The notes below the pieces were generated by a model, which did not search any database, was not told the origin of the DNA, and was given only the letters and a program-made list of their open reading frames with translations. A stretch of DNA of 64,000 nucleotides from Candidatus Paceibacterota bacterium (GTDB lineage: Bacteria; Actinomycetota; Actinomycetes; Nanopelagicales; Nanopelagicaceae), in assembly GCA_035530615.1 (NCBI GenBank), contig DATKUL010000002.1, positions 62,001 to 126,000 of the forward strand. The letters run 5' to 3'. How positions within the stretch are numbered: the first letter of the stretch is position 1; each line of letters begins with the position of its first letter. The position numbers were made by a program, and so were the translations under genes. This document shows positions 46,787-56,670 of this stretch, piece by piece.

Positions 46787-47113
46787 TTAGATTGAAAGCG
46801 CTGCTTTCAATCCTTCATTCAGATTCGACATGGCCCCTGGGCTTAGGGCACCAAGATCTCTGAGGATTTCATCTTCATACAGTTCAACGATGTCATCGCA
46901 GACAGCCCGACCGAGAAATACTTCTCCCTTACCCAATTCGACAATGCTGGGAATTCTTGGTTTTGACGAAGTCGTGAGCCGCACGGCGAGTACTTGCGGA
47001 AGCTGGGAATTGCGCTGATTGTTCGAAACGACAACAAAATACTTTTCATTCTTAAGGTTGGATAATTTTGCTGCATACACTCTGCCACGAAGAAGTGGCC
47101 AAGGGGAGTTCAT
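46787..47113 (-). CDS. mazF: MazF/PemK-type mRNA interferase
   Basis: 108 aa from ATG 47113, which overlaps the mazE stop as ATGA. The start WPLLRGRVYAAKL and the fold pattern KYFVVVSNNQRNSQLPQVLA then VRLTTSSK and VFLGRAVCDDIVEL match the PemK/MazF barrel, an RNase that cuts free mRNA. A few catalytic positions differ from E. coli MazF, so activity is not certain. Its 3' end abuts the proA copy. Confidence 0.75.
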   Translation of the reverse strand: MNSPWPLLRGRVYAAKLSNLKNEKYFVVVSNNQRNSQLPQVLAVRLTTSSKPRIPSIVELGKGEVFLGRAVCDDIVELYEDEILRDLGALSPGAMSNLNEGLKAALSI

Positions 47114-47433
47114 GCTTCTTCTGACCATGTAGGACGACGGCGACGGGCGCCTGTTTTTTGTTGTTTGGATTCAACTTTTGATAGTGAGGCGGCGATTTCG
47201 GCATATCCCTCGAGCTCGGCCCTCTGTCGAACCGCGGCGATTCCAGCTTTGAATATCGCGGTCAATAGGGCGGCCTCGCTCATTTTTGCGTTGAATACTT
47301 TCATCTCAGATAGTTGCTCAAGAGCAATCTGGTACGAGGACGATTCACGGATCTTGGAAAGATCGCGCTCATTCTGCTCAGTGAGCGGGAGAGATGTTCG
47401 GCGTACAACTGGGGCTTGAATGCGAGTTGTCAT
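47110..47433 (-). CDS. Antitoxin partner of MazF
   Basis: 107 aa. The N-terminus (VVRRTSLPLTEQNERDLSKI) and the helical middle part resemble actinobacterial MazF antitoxins rather than the AbrB-type MazE of E. coli. The C-terminus is basic (KTGARRRRPTWSEEA). ATG 47433 is preceded by a promoter whose predicted start coincides with the ATG, so the mRNA is probably leaderless. Confidence 0.65.
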   Translation of the reverse strand: MTTRIQAPVVRRTSLPLTEQNERDLSKIRESSSYQIALEQLSEMKVFNAKMSEAALLTAIFKAGIAAVRQRAELEGYAEIAASLSKVESKQQKTGARRRRPTWSEEA

Positions 47434-47440
47434 GCCTAAG

Positions 47441-47469
47441 ATAATGCCACAGTAAGTGATGCACTACAA
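47441..47469 (-). promoter_or_regulatory. Promoter of the mazE-like/mazF pair
   Basis: On the minus strand TTGTAG (47469-47464), 17-bp spacer, CATTAT (47446-47441). The start point would fall at the ATG (47433). The -35 box lies within the 9-mer TTGTAGTGC that recurs at 47844-47852 and 47903-47911. Confidence 0.5.
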
Positions 47470-47719
47470 CTCGCAGCCGGTGCCTGTTAGAGAGCCTCGG
47501 CGGTGGACTTGGCCACGGCGCTGGCACAGGAGGGCGAGAGTACGCCGAGGCCAGTGCGCTCGGACCCTGCTACTTACCCGATTTCTTGCTTTCACGTTCA
47601 TGCGAACGAATGAATTACCAGTGATGCAATCCCTTTAATCTTTGAGGGTGAGCGGTCCAGTTTTAGTCTTGAATATGAGTGCATAAATGTGGAATAACAA
47701 AGATAGTGCCGAAGGTTGA

Positions 47720-47794
47720 TGGAGGCAGATGAACCTTGAGGCTGCGACTACGACGACCGAGATTGTGAACGGGATGGGTCAGATTCGGAAATGA
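47720..47794 (+). pseudogene. Partial copy 2 of the proA 3' end, more diverged
   Basis: The frame reads WRQMNLEAATTTTEIVNG then MGQIRK and TGA, aligning with proA GPMGLEAMTTTTWIVKGDGQ and IRS. Several residues differ, so it comes from an older event or a different donor than copy 1. It is followed by the region leading to the KAP NTPase. Confidence 0.75.
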
Positions 47795-47843
47795 AAGGAA
47801 TGCCCTCGTGCCAGTGGTTTTCGCCTTCCTTATGGGCGAGTGA

Positions 47844-47935
47844 GCACTACAAACATGTCGACTCTGTGTTGGAATTGTCCAGTAAGAAATTTTTTTGTCG
47901 GATTGTAGTGCCCTACGAATCCAATTACCTGGACA
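47844..47935. repeat. Interleaved inverted repeats upstream of the KAP gene
   Basis: GCACTACAA (47844-47852) pairs with TTGTAGTGC (47903-47911); TTGTCCAG (47875-47882) pairs with CTGGACA (47929-47935). The order A-B-A'-B' is that of a pseudoknot if transcribed, or of paired protein sites. Confidence 0.4.
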
Positions 47936-48071
47936 CTGCGCTCTGAGTCATGAGATTCTGACCATCTGTATTCTGATGGTGGTTTGTTAAAGAATTCCGC
48001 TCGAGGGACCGTGCCGAAATCTCATAACGATTCCTTTCAGGAATACTTAGGTTCAAAGGGGAGATTTCACT

Positions 48072-51000
48072 ATGCACGAAGTCGAGAACCATCAATCAGT
48101 AGATTCTCAGAGTTCGCGAGCGGGTAGAGTGCAACTCTTGTCGGAGACGCCATCTCAAAAGGATCTTTTTGACGGGCAAGCGCATGAAAAAGTCGCATCG
48201 GCAATTACGAGTCTCCTAGAAGACCCGGACTTGGTATCCGGGAGAATCGTTGGCCTAGAAGGCGCCTGGGGCTCTGGAAAATCCACGATTGTCGGCTTAG
48301 TGGTCACTAAAGTGGATCCAGGTAAGACTGTGACCGTGATGTTTGATTCTTGGGCACACCAGGCAGATCCGTTGAGAAGAGCGTTTCTAGAAACTGTAAT
48401 AACCACCATGGCGAAACTCGGTCACCTTAGTGAGAACTTGGCGGATGGGTTCCGAAATCAGCTTTCCGGCAAGGCAACGAAGGTCATTACCAATTCTTCT
48501 GCCTTCTTGTCTAAAGAAGGGTTAATTGTTTCGTTATCATCACTCTTAATGCCATTAGGGGTACACCTGTCTTCTATCAAAACGACAACTTGGCAGGGGT
48601 CGTACCGTGTACTTGGAAATATTCTCTTAGTTGCGCCCCTGCTTGTAATCATCGCCATGTTGGGATTTCAAAAAGTGGGAAAGTATTTGGTCAAGAGGTC
48701 GGAAATTAACGAGAAAGGTCTAGAAAATTCGAGAGGAAGTGTTTGGCGAAAGAGGCTATCCGAACTCGAGCCTCTGAGTTTTTTCGCTAAAAGTCAGAAA
48801 ATCAATACTACTGCGCTTGGAGTCGAAAGAGGAGAGCCAACTTCTCTGGAATTCGAAAAGTTGTTCAAAGAGATCGTGGAGGCGTCGACGCTAGATTCTC
48901 GGCAGTTATTAATAATTTTAGATAATCTGGATCGCGTTGACGTGGAGGTAGCACGACAGTTATTTGCAACGATGCAAACATTTATTGAAATATCACGAAC
49001 TTGGAATCCCTCACATCACACGAAAATATGGTTGCTCATTCCCTATGATCCCCAGGGATTGGACTTGCTTTGGAATCCGGTTGAGTTAGGAAATGATACG
49101 AGTGATGAGAATACATTGCCACTTCCATTTACAACTCCCGTCTCCGTAGCATTTATTGAAAAGTTATTTAACGTGCGATTCGAAGCACCTCCTTTAGTTG
49201 TCTCAGACTGGCACAAGCGTCTTCGTGAACTTCTCGCGGAAGCTTTACCAGGACATGCTGAGGACGAGTTTGATGAAGTTCGCAAACTTCGGGTTCGGTA
49301 TGTGCAATTTCAATCCAGATCGGTCGTATCACGGGAAGCCCCAACTCCGCGTCAACTCAAAAATTTTGTGAATCAAATCGGCATAATCCGTAGATTGACA
49401 AATACTGTTCCCCTGCCTCAAGTCGCATATTATGTACTTCTTCGACAAGATAGAATCAATGTGGCGGAGATGCTTTTGGGATCTCCGCCTCGAAATTCGA
49501 AGGTTGAGGCCCCCCTTGGCCAGGATTTGGCGACAAATTTGCTGGCATTGCACTTTGGAACGGATCCAAAGCTAGCCCAACAACTCTTCATAAGTCCAAG
49601 GCTGATTGGGGCATTTGGCGAAGGATCTGTCGATGGAATCGTAAACCTAAAGACGATGCCTGGATTTATTGAAGTGGTTGAGAATCTCGATGTTGACGAC
49701 ATGATATTGGCTGGCGGAAGTGAACTAATGAGAAATCTCGGGACCCTTTACTCGGCGAAAGTTTTCGAAAGCCCAGAATTAGGTAAGTGGCTCGAGAAAG
49801 ATGTATCTCGGATTGCTCGCAAAGTGAGTTCTTGGACCCTAGACGGCAGCGCATCGGGGGTAGGTCTTGCCTTGATTTTTAGTAAGTTGAAACCAGATGG
49901 CCCAAGCCTTGCTGACTTAATTGCCAAGATTTCACCTATTTCTGTGAATCCGAATCCGGTCGAAAGCGAAGCATATTTTCTTGGTTTTGTGGGGTTCCTG
50001 AGCGCAATGACTCATGACTTCTTCCCGAATGATTTATTCGAAGTGCCAATTCAGTTTCCCACAGTGAATCTAGTGCTTCATGTTTCAAGGTTATTGGAAT
50101 TAGTTAGTGATACGACGGATTTGAGTAGAGTGCAGATCCAAAATACTCCTGAAGAGATCGCTCGTGCGCTAGTCGATTCATTGCAAGATGATCAAATTCA
50201 AGGGCTTGAAACTGCTCTTCGGTGGCTTCTAAATCTCGGAGGGAAGATTGACTTGGCTGTTCTGCAACTAGGTCTTACTCAAGCTTTGGATGCAAGAGCC
50301 ATAGATTCCAAGGATAAAATAGTTTCTTCCATTAAACTGATGGAAGAAGTATCTCTAGAAACAAATACCGACCAGTTCTTAAGACCTTTGGCCGAGAGTG
50401 GTGCCCTTTTGCATTTGACGTCGGTAACTTCCGGAAATGATTTTTTTGATTTGATGGCAAAGGTCACCCTGCTTCATTTGATAGCAACTCCCTCAATGAC
50501 AGAAACCGTTCTATGTGGAGACTCTCGGAGTGGAAAACAAATTTTAGAGCAAGTCCTTCTATATCCTGCCAACAACACTCAAGTGATCGCAGAGCAATCA
50601 CTATGGCTCTCAGAGCATTCCGACAAAGCATTCTTAATCCTCCAAAGCGTCAGACCGTATTTCCCCCTATGGGTTTCTTCGTTAATGCATGATCTTGCAA
50701 GATTATCTTCCCTTGTCATTAGTGCAGATCAATATTTGTCTCATTTGGAGTACTTGCGATCTGAATTCATTCCTTCGGAATTGGATTCAATTTCCCGACA
50801 CTTGTTCGTTATGCAGACGAGTCGTCTATACATCATGAGCAATTCTTCTGATATCGAATTAGCAATTTCAGCATTGAGAATTTCTCAATCAGAACCCGAC
50901 ATAGGGTTAGAAATACGCGAATGGGCCAAAGAAATAGTTTTAGGTTTAAAGGCAACGGATTGGGAAGTTGCCCTTTTGAATCCAGAGGGGGCCCCCCTTC

Positions 51001-51518
51001 TGACCTTGGCGGTATTGTTGGCGGACACCGATGAAAGTCCTTTGAACCCCACCGGGCTCCCTAGTGCGCTTCATTTGCATTTCGATAGGCTCGCAGAGGG
51101 ATCTGCGGTCTGGCATCCGGCTCCGGAGATTTTTGTAAAAATAACTTCTCTACTTCCCAGCGCATCAAGGCAAGTTATCGCTCAGGAATTGTGCTCGAAA
51201 TTGCAGCCACTTGATGGCGAGGTTCCTTCGGAGCTGCTCTTAACGTATCAAATTTTTCTGGGCTCTGAAAAGAAGTTTCGAACTCATTTAGCACTGCCAC
51301 ATTTAATCGAACGAGCCGTCTCTAAGCAACAATGGGGGACAGTGCAATGGATCGTCGAATTAGCGGATAGATACAAAGATACGCTTCAAACGAGCAGAGG
51401 GTCTGATGGTATGGAGCACCTCAAAGTGACGGTGAAAGAGAAATTGGGCGAATTCCAAGATCCTCAAGCAAGCCCACCCGAATGCCTTCTAGCTCTCGCT
51501 AAGAAACTTGGCTTATAA
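48072..51518 (+). CDS. Large KAP-family P-loop NTPase
   Basis: 1148 aa. Walker A GLEGAWGSGKST is at about 61-72 and Walker B LLIILDNLDRVD at about 279-290. Between them lie two hydrophobic segments (GLIVSLSSLLMPLGVHL, ILLVAPLLVIIAMLGF), the hallmark of KAP NTPases whose P-loop domain is split by membrane helices. The remaining 800 residues are largely helical, without a domain I can name. KAP proteins are linked to phage exclusion (PifA type). ATG 48072 has GGGGAG upstream. It stands alone at the end of the toxin-antitoxin cluster, before gatC, and is AT-richer than the core genes. Confidence 0.8.
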   Translation: MHEVENHQSVDSQSSRAGRVQLLSETPSQKDLFDGQAHEKVASAITSLLEDPDLVSGRIVGLEGAWGSGKSTIVGLVVTKVDPGKTVTVMFDSWAHQADPLRRAFLETVITTMAKLGHLSENLADGFRNQLSGKATKVITNSSAFLSKEGLIVSLSSLLMPLGVHLSSIKTTTWQGSYRVLGNILLVAPLLVIIAMLGFQKVGKYLVKRSEINEKGLENSRGSVWRKRLSELEPLSFFAKSQKINTTALGVERGEPTSLEFEKLFKEIVEASTLDSRQLLIILDNLDRVDVEVARQLFATMQTFIEISRTWNPSHHTKIWLLIPYDPQGLDLLWNPVELGNDTSDENTLPLPFTTPVSVAFIEKLFNVRFEAPPLVVSDWHKRLRELLAEALPGHAEDEFDEVRKLRVRYVQFQSRSVVSREAPTPRQLKNFVNQIGIIRRLTNTVPLPQVAYYVLLRQDRINVAEMLLGSPPRNSKVEAPLGQDLATNLLALHFGTDPKLAQQLFISPRLIGAFGEGSVDGIVNLKTMPGFIEVVENLDVDDMILAGGSELMRNLGTLYSAKVFESPELGKWLEKDVSRIARKVSSWTLDGSASGVGLALIFSKLKPDGPSLADLIAKISPISVNPNPVESEAYFLGFVGFLSAMTHDFFPNDLFEVPIQFPTVNLVLHVSRLLELVSDTTDLSRVQIQNTPEEIARALVDSLQDDQIQGLETALRWLLNLGGKIDLAVLQLGLTQALDARAIDSKDKIVSSIKLMEEVSLETNTDQFLRPLAESGALLHLTSVTSGNDFFDLMAKVTLLHLIATPSMTETVLCGDSRSGKQILEQVLLYPANNTQVIAEQSLWLSEHSDKAFLILQSVRPYFPLWVSSLMHDLARLSSLVISADQYLSHLEYLRSEFIPSELDSISRHLFVMQTSRLYIMSNSSDIELAISALRISQSEPDIGLEIREWAKEIVLGLKATDWEVALLNPEGAPLLTLAVLLADTDESPLNPTGLPSALHLHFDRLAEGSAVWHPAPEIFVKITSLLPSASRQVIAQELCSKLQPLDGEVPSELLLTYQIFLGSEKKFRTHLALPHLIERAVSKQQWGTVQWIVELADRYKDTLQTSRGSDGMEHLKVTVKEKLGEFQDPQASPPECLLALAKKLGL

Positions 51519-51597
51519 AGGCATTTACTAGCTGTTGCGACAATCATTTCTCCAGTGGCAAATTCGTAGTTAGAGGCTCTTCTAATAGACTCCACCC

Positions 51598-51897
51598 ATG
51601 AGCAACTTGTCGCCAAAAGACCTAGCGAATCTAGCCCGCCTGGCTCGAATCGAGATGACTGATCAGGAACTTGCCCATCTATCCACTGAGATGGATGTCA
51701 TTCTGAACGCGGTAGCCCGCGTGCAGGAGGTGGCAACGGCTGATATTCCGCCGACTTCACACCCTTTGCCTTTGCGCAATGTGACCCGTCCTGATGTAGT
51801 GGCTCCGAGCCTTACCCCAGAGCAGGCGCTCTCAGGGGCTCCGGCAAAAGAAGATGGCCGCTTCCGGGTGCCACAGATTTTGGGGGAGGAAGCATGA
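51598..51897 (+). CDS. gatC: Glu-tRNA(Gln)/Asp-tRNA(Asn) amidotransferase subunit C
   Basis: 99 aa. The start [20 protein letters not shown] and the end [14 protein letters not shown] are typical. GatC stabilises the GatA/GatB complex. The stop overlaps gatA as ATGA. Confidence 0.94.
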   Translation: MSNLSPKDLANLARLARIEMTDQELAHLSTEMDVILNAVARVQEVATADIPPTSHPLPLRNVTRPDVVAPSLTPEQALSGAPAKEDGRFRVPQILGEEA

Positions 51898-53390
51898 TTA
51901 CTCGCTCCGCACATGAGATGGCTGCGGCAATGGCGGCGGGGGAGATTACTTCTGAGAAATTAACCCAACAGCATTTTGATCGGATTGCTGAAGTTGATGC
52001 TGAGGTTCATGCCTTCCTGCATTTGGATCATGAGGGTGCTTTAGCACAGGCTCAATCGGTCGATGAGGCGCGCGGACGTGGCGAGAAAGTCGGGCCGTTG
52101 GCTGGGGTTCCACTGGCACTGAAAGACATCATCGTTCAGAAGGATGTTCCGACTACCGCTGGATCCAAGATTCTTGAAGGGTGGCGTCCGCCCTATGACG
52201 CAACCATCGTTACCAAGATGAAGAATGCTGGAATTGTCATTCTGGGCAAGACGAACTGCGACGAGTTTGCGATGGGTTCGTCGACTGAGAACTCTGCGTA
52301 CGGTCCAACACATAATCCGTGGGACCTATCTCGTATTCCTGGTGGATCTGGCGGTGGGTCATCCGCATCCCTTGCTGCCTTTGAAGCGCCTCTTGCTATT
52401 GGTACAGATACGGGTGGATCTATCCGTCAACCAGCGGCTGTAACCGGAACAGTGGGAGTGAAGCCAACCTATGGTGGAGTTTCGCGTTATGGATTGATCG
52501 CGTTCTCATCGAGTCTGGATCAGGCAGGTCCTTGTGCGCGTACCGTATTGGATGCGGCGTTGTTGCATGAGGTGATCGCTGGACATGATCCAATGGATGC
52601 AACGAGTGCCAATGTGCCAGTGCCACAAGTTGTGAATGCTGCCCGAAGTGGTGAAGTGAAGGGCATGAAGATCGGCGTTGTGAAAGAACTCAATGGCGAT
52701 GGGTACCAAGCGGGGGTTCGTTCTCGCTTTGAGGAGTCTTTGGAACTTCTTGCTAAGGCTGGCGCAGAAATCGTTGAAGTCTCCTGCCCTAATTTTGAAT
52801 ACGCGCTTGCTGCTTATTATTTAATTGCTCCGAGTGAATGTTCTTCCAACCTCGCACGTTTTGACGCCATGCGTTATGGAATGCGAAAGGGCGATGATGA
52901 CGGAGTTTCGGCAGAACTCGTTATGAATATCACCCGCGAGGTGGGCTTCGGCCGCGAAGTGAAACGCCGAATTATCCTTGGAACATATGCACTTTCCTCG
53001 GGTTATTACGATGCTTATTATGGCAGCGCGCAGAAGGTACGCACGTTGATTATGCAGGATTTCAACAATGCATTCGCCAAGGCGGATGTTCTCGTTTCTC
53101 CTACCGCACCAACAACCGCATTCAAGATCGGCGAGAAAGCTGATGACCCATTAGCCATGTATCTCAACGACATTGCGACGATTCCAGTGAACATGGCGGG
53201 AATCGCAGGAATGAGCCTGCCTTCCGGGCTGGCTCCAGAAGATGGGCTGCCCACGGGGTTTCAGATTATGGCTCCTGCAATGCAGGATCAGAAGTTGTAT
53301 TCGGTGGGTGCTGCGTTGGAGGCGGCACTGCTTGCTAAGTGGGGTGCGCCATTGCTCTCGCGTATTCCTGCATTGGGAGGTGCGAAGTGA
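51894..53390 (+). CDS. gatA: Glu-tRNA(Gln)/Asp-tRNA(Asn) amidotransferase subunit A
   Basis: 498 aa amidase. The Ser-cisSer-Lys triad is visible: Lys in [20 protein letters not shown], the serines in [15 protein letters not shown] and [13 protein letters not shown]. It releases ammonia from glutamine for GatB. It overlaps gatC and gatB by four bases each. Confidence 0.96.
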   Translation: MITRSAHEMAAAMAAGEITSEKLTQQHFDRIAEVDAEVHAFLHLDHEGALAQAQSVDEARGRGEKVGPLAGVPLALKDIIVQKDVPTTAGSKILEGWRPPYDATIVTKMKNAGIVILGKTNCDEFAMGSSTENSAYGPTHNPWDLSRIPGGSGGGSSASLAAFEAPLAIGTDTGGSIRQPAAVTGTVGVKPTYGGVSRYGLIAFSSSLDQAGPCARTVLDAALLHEVIAGHDPMDATSANVPVPQVVNAARSGEVKGMKIGVVKELNGDGYQAGVRSRFEESLELLAKAGAEIVEVSCPNFEYALAAYYLIAPSECSSNLARFDAMRYGMRKGDDDGVSAELVMNITREVGFGREVKRRIILGTYALSSGYYDAYYGSAQKVRTLIMQDFNNAFAKADVLVSPTAPTTAFKIGEKADDPLAMYLNDIATIPVNMAGIAGMSLPSGLAPEDGLPTGFQIMAPAMQDQKLYSVGAALEAALLAKWGAPLLSRIPALGGAK

Positions 53391-54889
53391 GTCTTTCCTA
53401 TGAGGACGTGATTGCTAAGTACGAACCTGTATTGGGTCTTGAAGTTCACGTCGAACTCAATACCAATTCAAAGATGTTCTGTGGGTGTGCGACAGTCTTT
53501 GGTGCGGAGCCAAATACTCAGACCTGCCCCGTCTGTCTCGGCATGCCTGGTGCGATGCCCGTGGTCAACGAGAAGGCGATTGAATCCTCCATTCTTATTG
53601 GTCTTGCTCTGCATTGTTCTATTGCGCCGTTTAGCCGCTTCTCGCGGAAGAACTATTTCTATCCAGATATGCCAAAGAACTACCAGATCTCGCAGTATGA
53701 CGAGCCGATCTGCATCAATGGTTTTGTGGATGTCGAGATTGATACGGATGAAGGTGTGAAGCAGTTCCGCGTTGAGATCGAGCGCGTGCATATGGAAGAG
53801 GACACGGGAAAATCATTGCACATGGGCGGGGCCACTGGACGAATCCACGGCGCTGACTACTCGTTGCTCGACTTCAACCGGGCAGGTATTCCTTTAGTGG
53901 AGATTGTGACCAAGATTGTTCCGGGCACAGGAAAGTACGCACCTGAGGTCGCCAAGGCTTATGTCGCAGAACTCCGTGACATTCTCCGCTCCCTCGGCGT
54001 GAGTGATGTTCGCATGGAGCAGGGCTCACTTCGTTGCGACGCCAACGTCTCATTGCGACTGATAGGTGAGACGGCACTTGGAACTCGTAGTGAGACAAAG
54101 AACGTCAACTCGCTTCGCTCAGTCGAGCGTGCGGTGCGCGGAGAGATGATCCGTCATGCAGAACTCTTAAACGCAGGCAAGAAAGTTGTTCAGGAGACTC
54201 GTCACTTCCAAGAGGAGAGCGGACTTACTCGCTCCGGTCGTTCCAAGGAGCAGGCCGAGGATTACCGTTATTTCCCTGAGCCAGATCTTGTCCCAGTAGA
54301 GCCAGATGCAGCCTGGATTGAGGAATTGCGAGCCACTTTGCCTGAAGAACCCACAACACGTCGAAAGAGATTGCAGGCTGAGTGGTCGGTGCCGGATAAA
54401 GAGATGGCCGCGATGATTAATGCTGAGGCTCTGAACATTGTCGAAGCCACAGTGAAACTCGGAGCAGATCCGACCCGTGCGCGCGGGTGGTGGCTTGGCG
54501 AGATTTCACGTGTTGCCAACGAGAAGGAAGTTTCAATCTTCGATCTGGCAATTACACCTAAGGATGTCGCCGACATTGTGGCTCTCGTTGCTGCCGGGGA
54601 GTTGACTGACAAGCTGGCTCGCCAAGTTGTAGAAGGCGTCATTAACTCAGAAGGCACGCCTGCACAAGTAATGGAATCTCGCGGCTTGAAAGTGGTCTCT
54701 GATGACTCTGCACTCATGGCTGCGATTGAGAAGGCCATTGCCTCTCAACCCGATACCGCTGAGAAAGTCCGAAACGGAAACATTCCTGCCGCCGGCGCAC
54801 TCATCGGCGCGGTCATGAAAGAGACAAAGGGCCAAGCAGATGCTGCTCGAGTTCGAGAGCTCCTACTCGGTCACTTAGGTCAGATGTAA
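53387..54889 (+). CDS. gatB: Glu-tRNA(Gln)/Asp-tRNA(Asn) amidotransferase subunit B
   Basis: 500 aa. GTG 53387 overlaps the gatA stop (GTGA); the open frame from 53339 is a shadow. The kinase core ([40 protein letters not shown] with its zinc cysteines, [20 protein letters not shown]) and the C-terminal YqeY domain are present. It activates and amidates mischarged tRNA. Confidence 0.96.
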   Translation: MSLSYEDVIAKYEPVLGLEVHVELNTNSKMFCGCATVFGAEPNTQTCPVCLGMPGAMPVVNEKAIESSILIGLALHCSIAPFSRFSRKNYFYPDMPKNYQISQYDEPICINGFVDVEIDTDEGVKQFRVEIERVHMEEDTGKSLHMGGATGRIHGADYSLLDFNRAGIPLVEIVTKIVPGTGKYAPEVAKAYVAELRDILRSLGVSDVRMEQGSLRCDANVSLRLIGETALGTRSETKNVNSLRSVERAVRGEMIRHAELLNAGKKVVQETRHFQEESGLTRSGRSKEQAEDYRYFPEPDLVPVEPDAAWIEELRATLPEEPTTRRKRLQAEWSVPDKEMAAMINAEALNIVEATVKLGADPTRARGWWLGEISRVANEKEVSIFDLAITPKDVADIVALVAAGELTDKLARQVVEGVINSEGTPAQVMESRGLKVVSDDSALMAAIEKAIASQPDTAEKVRNGNIPAAGALIGAVMKETKGQADAARVRELLLGHLGQM

Positions 54890-54962
54890 ACGGCTAACCT
54901 TCCAGGGTAAGCGGGAGGCGGTCTCGTTAGAACTTCCCAGAAAAAGTTACACCGGAAACTTG

Positions 54963-54975
54963 TATAGTTGTTTAA
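54963..54975 (+). promoter_or_regulatory. Probable leaderless promoter of the PLP-enzyme gene
   Basis: A TATAGT -10 box (54963-54968) lies seven bases before ATG 54975, so transcription probably starts at the A of the start codon. No convincing -35 box and no ribosome site are seen. Confidence 0.45.
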
Positions 54976-56234
54976 TGCCCAACTTAGTATCAAACCTTCA
55001 AGCGTTTGGAAAAAGGACTCTCACTTCGACGTACAAAGGAATTCCGCTAGAGGCTGATGGCCAGCGCATCGAAGAGTTTCTCAAAACTAAACCAAACCTC
55101 TTCACATCTGGATTTCAATTTCCCATCGCAATTCTACGAAAATCTGCACTTGATAATAATCTAAAACGCATGGCGGAATATTGCACAGAAGTTGGTGCCT
55201 CTCTTGCTCCACATGTGAAAACGACCATGTCGCCACAGATCGCGCAGATGCAGTTGGAACATGGTGCTTGGGCCTTGACTGTTGCTAACTATTCTCAGGC
55301 CCGCGTGTTTCTTGACCTTGGATTTGAACGCATCATCATTGCAAATGAAATTGTTGATAGACACTCTATTCGTGCAATAGCGCTAAAGAATTTGGAACCG
55401 AATCATGAGGTAATCTTCTACGTAGATTCACTAGATGGACTTGAAATTATTCAAGACGCACTAAGTGGTCTGAGTGATGCCCGGATCCATCTTCTACTTG
55501 AAATTGGATTCATCGGCGGGCGTGGCGGTATTCGAGATAATGCCGATGCCCAAACACTCGCAGAGAAGGTTGCTGAAGATTCTCGGCTGATCCTGCGGGG
55601 CGTCTCTGGTTTTGAAGGAATAGTCGATGGAGCAGATCGTTCGAGCGATGGCATGGCAAAAGTTCGCGAGTTCTGTCAAAAGATAGTTGTCGCAGCGAAA
55701 TTGGTAGCGCCATATGTTGGTGCCGAAAAAATCATAATCACTGCGGGTGGAAGTGCTTTTTTTGATATTGTCGCCGAAGAATTCAATAAGTACGACGGTA
55801 GTGCGCACCTCATTTTACGCAGTGGTGGATACATTTCTCACGATAGCGGGTTCTATGAACGAATCTATCCTTTCGCCGATCAGCCGAGCGTTAAACAATT
55901 GTTGCCAGCCATTGAATTATGGGGTCAAGTACTCACCCAACCCGAACCTGGCCTAGCCATACTCAACCTCGGGAAACGAGATGTAGGCAATGATGTTGAT
56001 AATCCATCGCCCTTCAAGAAATATCGTGGAGAGATCTCAGCTATCAGTGGTGTGATTGATCATTTAAACGATCAACACGGGTACCTGCATTTTCAGGAAG
56101 AAGAAGATGTGAGAATCGCTGATGTGATCGGTATGGGTATATCGCATCCTTGTACAACGTTTGATAAGTGGAAACTCATGCCGCTGGTGGATGATAATTA
56201 TGATGTAGTAGAGTTCATTCATACCTTTTTCTAA
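54975..56234 (+). CDS. D-threonine aldolase / D-serine dehydratase-like PLP enzyme
   Basis: 419 aa, fold-type III (alanine racemase N-terminal barrel) with the PLP Lys in APHVKTTMSPQIAQMQLEHG (about 75). The C-terminal metal site is GMGISHPCTTFDKW (His and Cys ligands). It would cleave or dehydrate a beta-hydroxy-D-amino acid, giving an aldehyde plus amino acid, or a 2-enamine. ATG 54975 follows a -10 box directly. RidA, 28 bases downstream, would hydrolyse the enamine product, supporting the dehydratase reading. Confidence 0.8.
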   Translation: MPNLVSNLQAFGKRTLTSTYKGIPLEADGQRIEEFLKTKPNLFTSGFQFPIAILRKSALDNNLKRMAEYCTEVGASLAPHVKTTMSPQIAQMQLEHGAWALTVANYSQARVFLDLGFERIIIANEIVDRHSIRAIALKNLEPNHEVIFYVDSLDGLEIIQDALSGLSDARIHLLLEIGFIGGRGGIRDNADAQTLAEKVAEDSRLILRGVSGFEGIVDGADRSSDGMAKVREFCQKIVVAAKLVAPYVGAEKIIITAGGSAFFDIVAEEFNKYDGSAHLILRSGGYISHDSGFYERIYPFADQPSVKQLLPAIELWGQVLTQPEPGLAILNLGKRDVGNDVDNPSPFKKYRGEISAISGVIDHLNDQHGYLHFQEEEDVRIADVIGMGISHPCTTFDKWKLMPLVDDNYDVVEFIHTFF

Positions 56235-56262
56235 AACGAACCCCAAAACAAATGGAGACACG

Positions 56263-56640
56263 ATGACTGCCAATTTTTTTCAAGTAGAAAGCGCACCACT
56301 GCCAGGAGGTTCATATTCCCACGGAGTAGTCGCAAATGGATTTCTCTATACATGTGGCATGGGTCCTGTCGATCCAGCCACTGGGAAAATTGTCGAAGGT
56401 GGCGTGGCCGAGCAGACACGACAGACGCTAAAAAATCTTGAAAGCATTCTTGCTGAGCGTGGCGCGACCATGGCTAATGTCATTAAAGTGACCGCACACC
56501 TGCAAGAAGTTCATCGCGACTTTGCGGCTTACGATGTTGTTTATCGTGAATTTTTTAGCGAGCCTTTTCCTGTACGTACGACCGTTGGCTCGGATCTCAT
56601 AAATATCTTGGTCGAGATTGATTTGGTTGTTGCTCTGTAA
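56263..56640 (+). CDS. RidA-family enamine/imine deaminase
   Basis: 125 aa. The family pattern is clear: PGGSYSHGVVANGFLYTCGM, VAEQTRQTLKNLESILAERG and the active-site Arg in EPFPVRTTVGSDL. RidA proteins hydrolyse reactive enamine intermediates from PLP dehydratases. It probably shares a transcript with the gene upstream and is convergent with the enolase-like gene. Confidence 0.92.
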   Translation: MTANFFQVESAPLPGGSYSHGVVANGFLYTCGMGPVDPATGKIVEGGVAEQTRQTLKNLESILAERGATMANVIKVTAHLQEVHRDFAAYDVVYREFFSEPFPVRTTVGSDLINILVEIDLVVAL

Positions 56641-56670
56641 TTTATGAACTAACTCTCACGTTCCGGAATT

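Larger units (their letters stand above)
47434..48071. other. Gene-free region with proA remnant and repeated 9-mers
   Basis: No credible gene. It holds the mazE promoter, a GC-rich stretch (about 47495-47570) with no recognisable coding, proA copy 2, two interleaved inverted repeats, an ACCATC/GATGGT hairpin (47961-47980) and a 15-bp palindrome ATTCCT-TTC-AGGAAT (48030-48044). The KAP gene ribosome site GGGGAG is at its end. Confidence 0.5.

Noticed and set aside
47456-47638. Possible 60-aa gene
   Set aside because: No ribosome site, no family resemblance, and composition of a GC-rich spacer.
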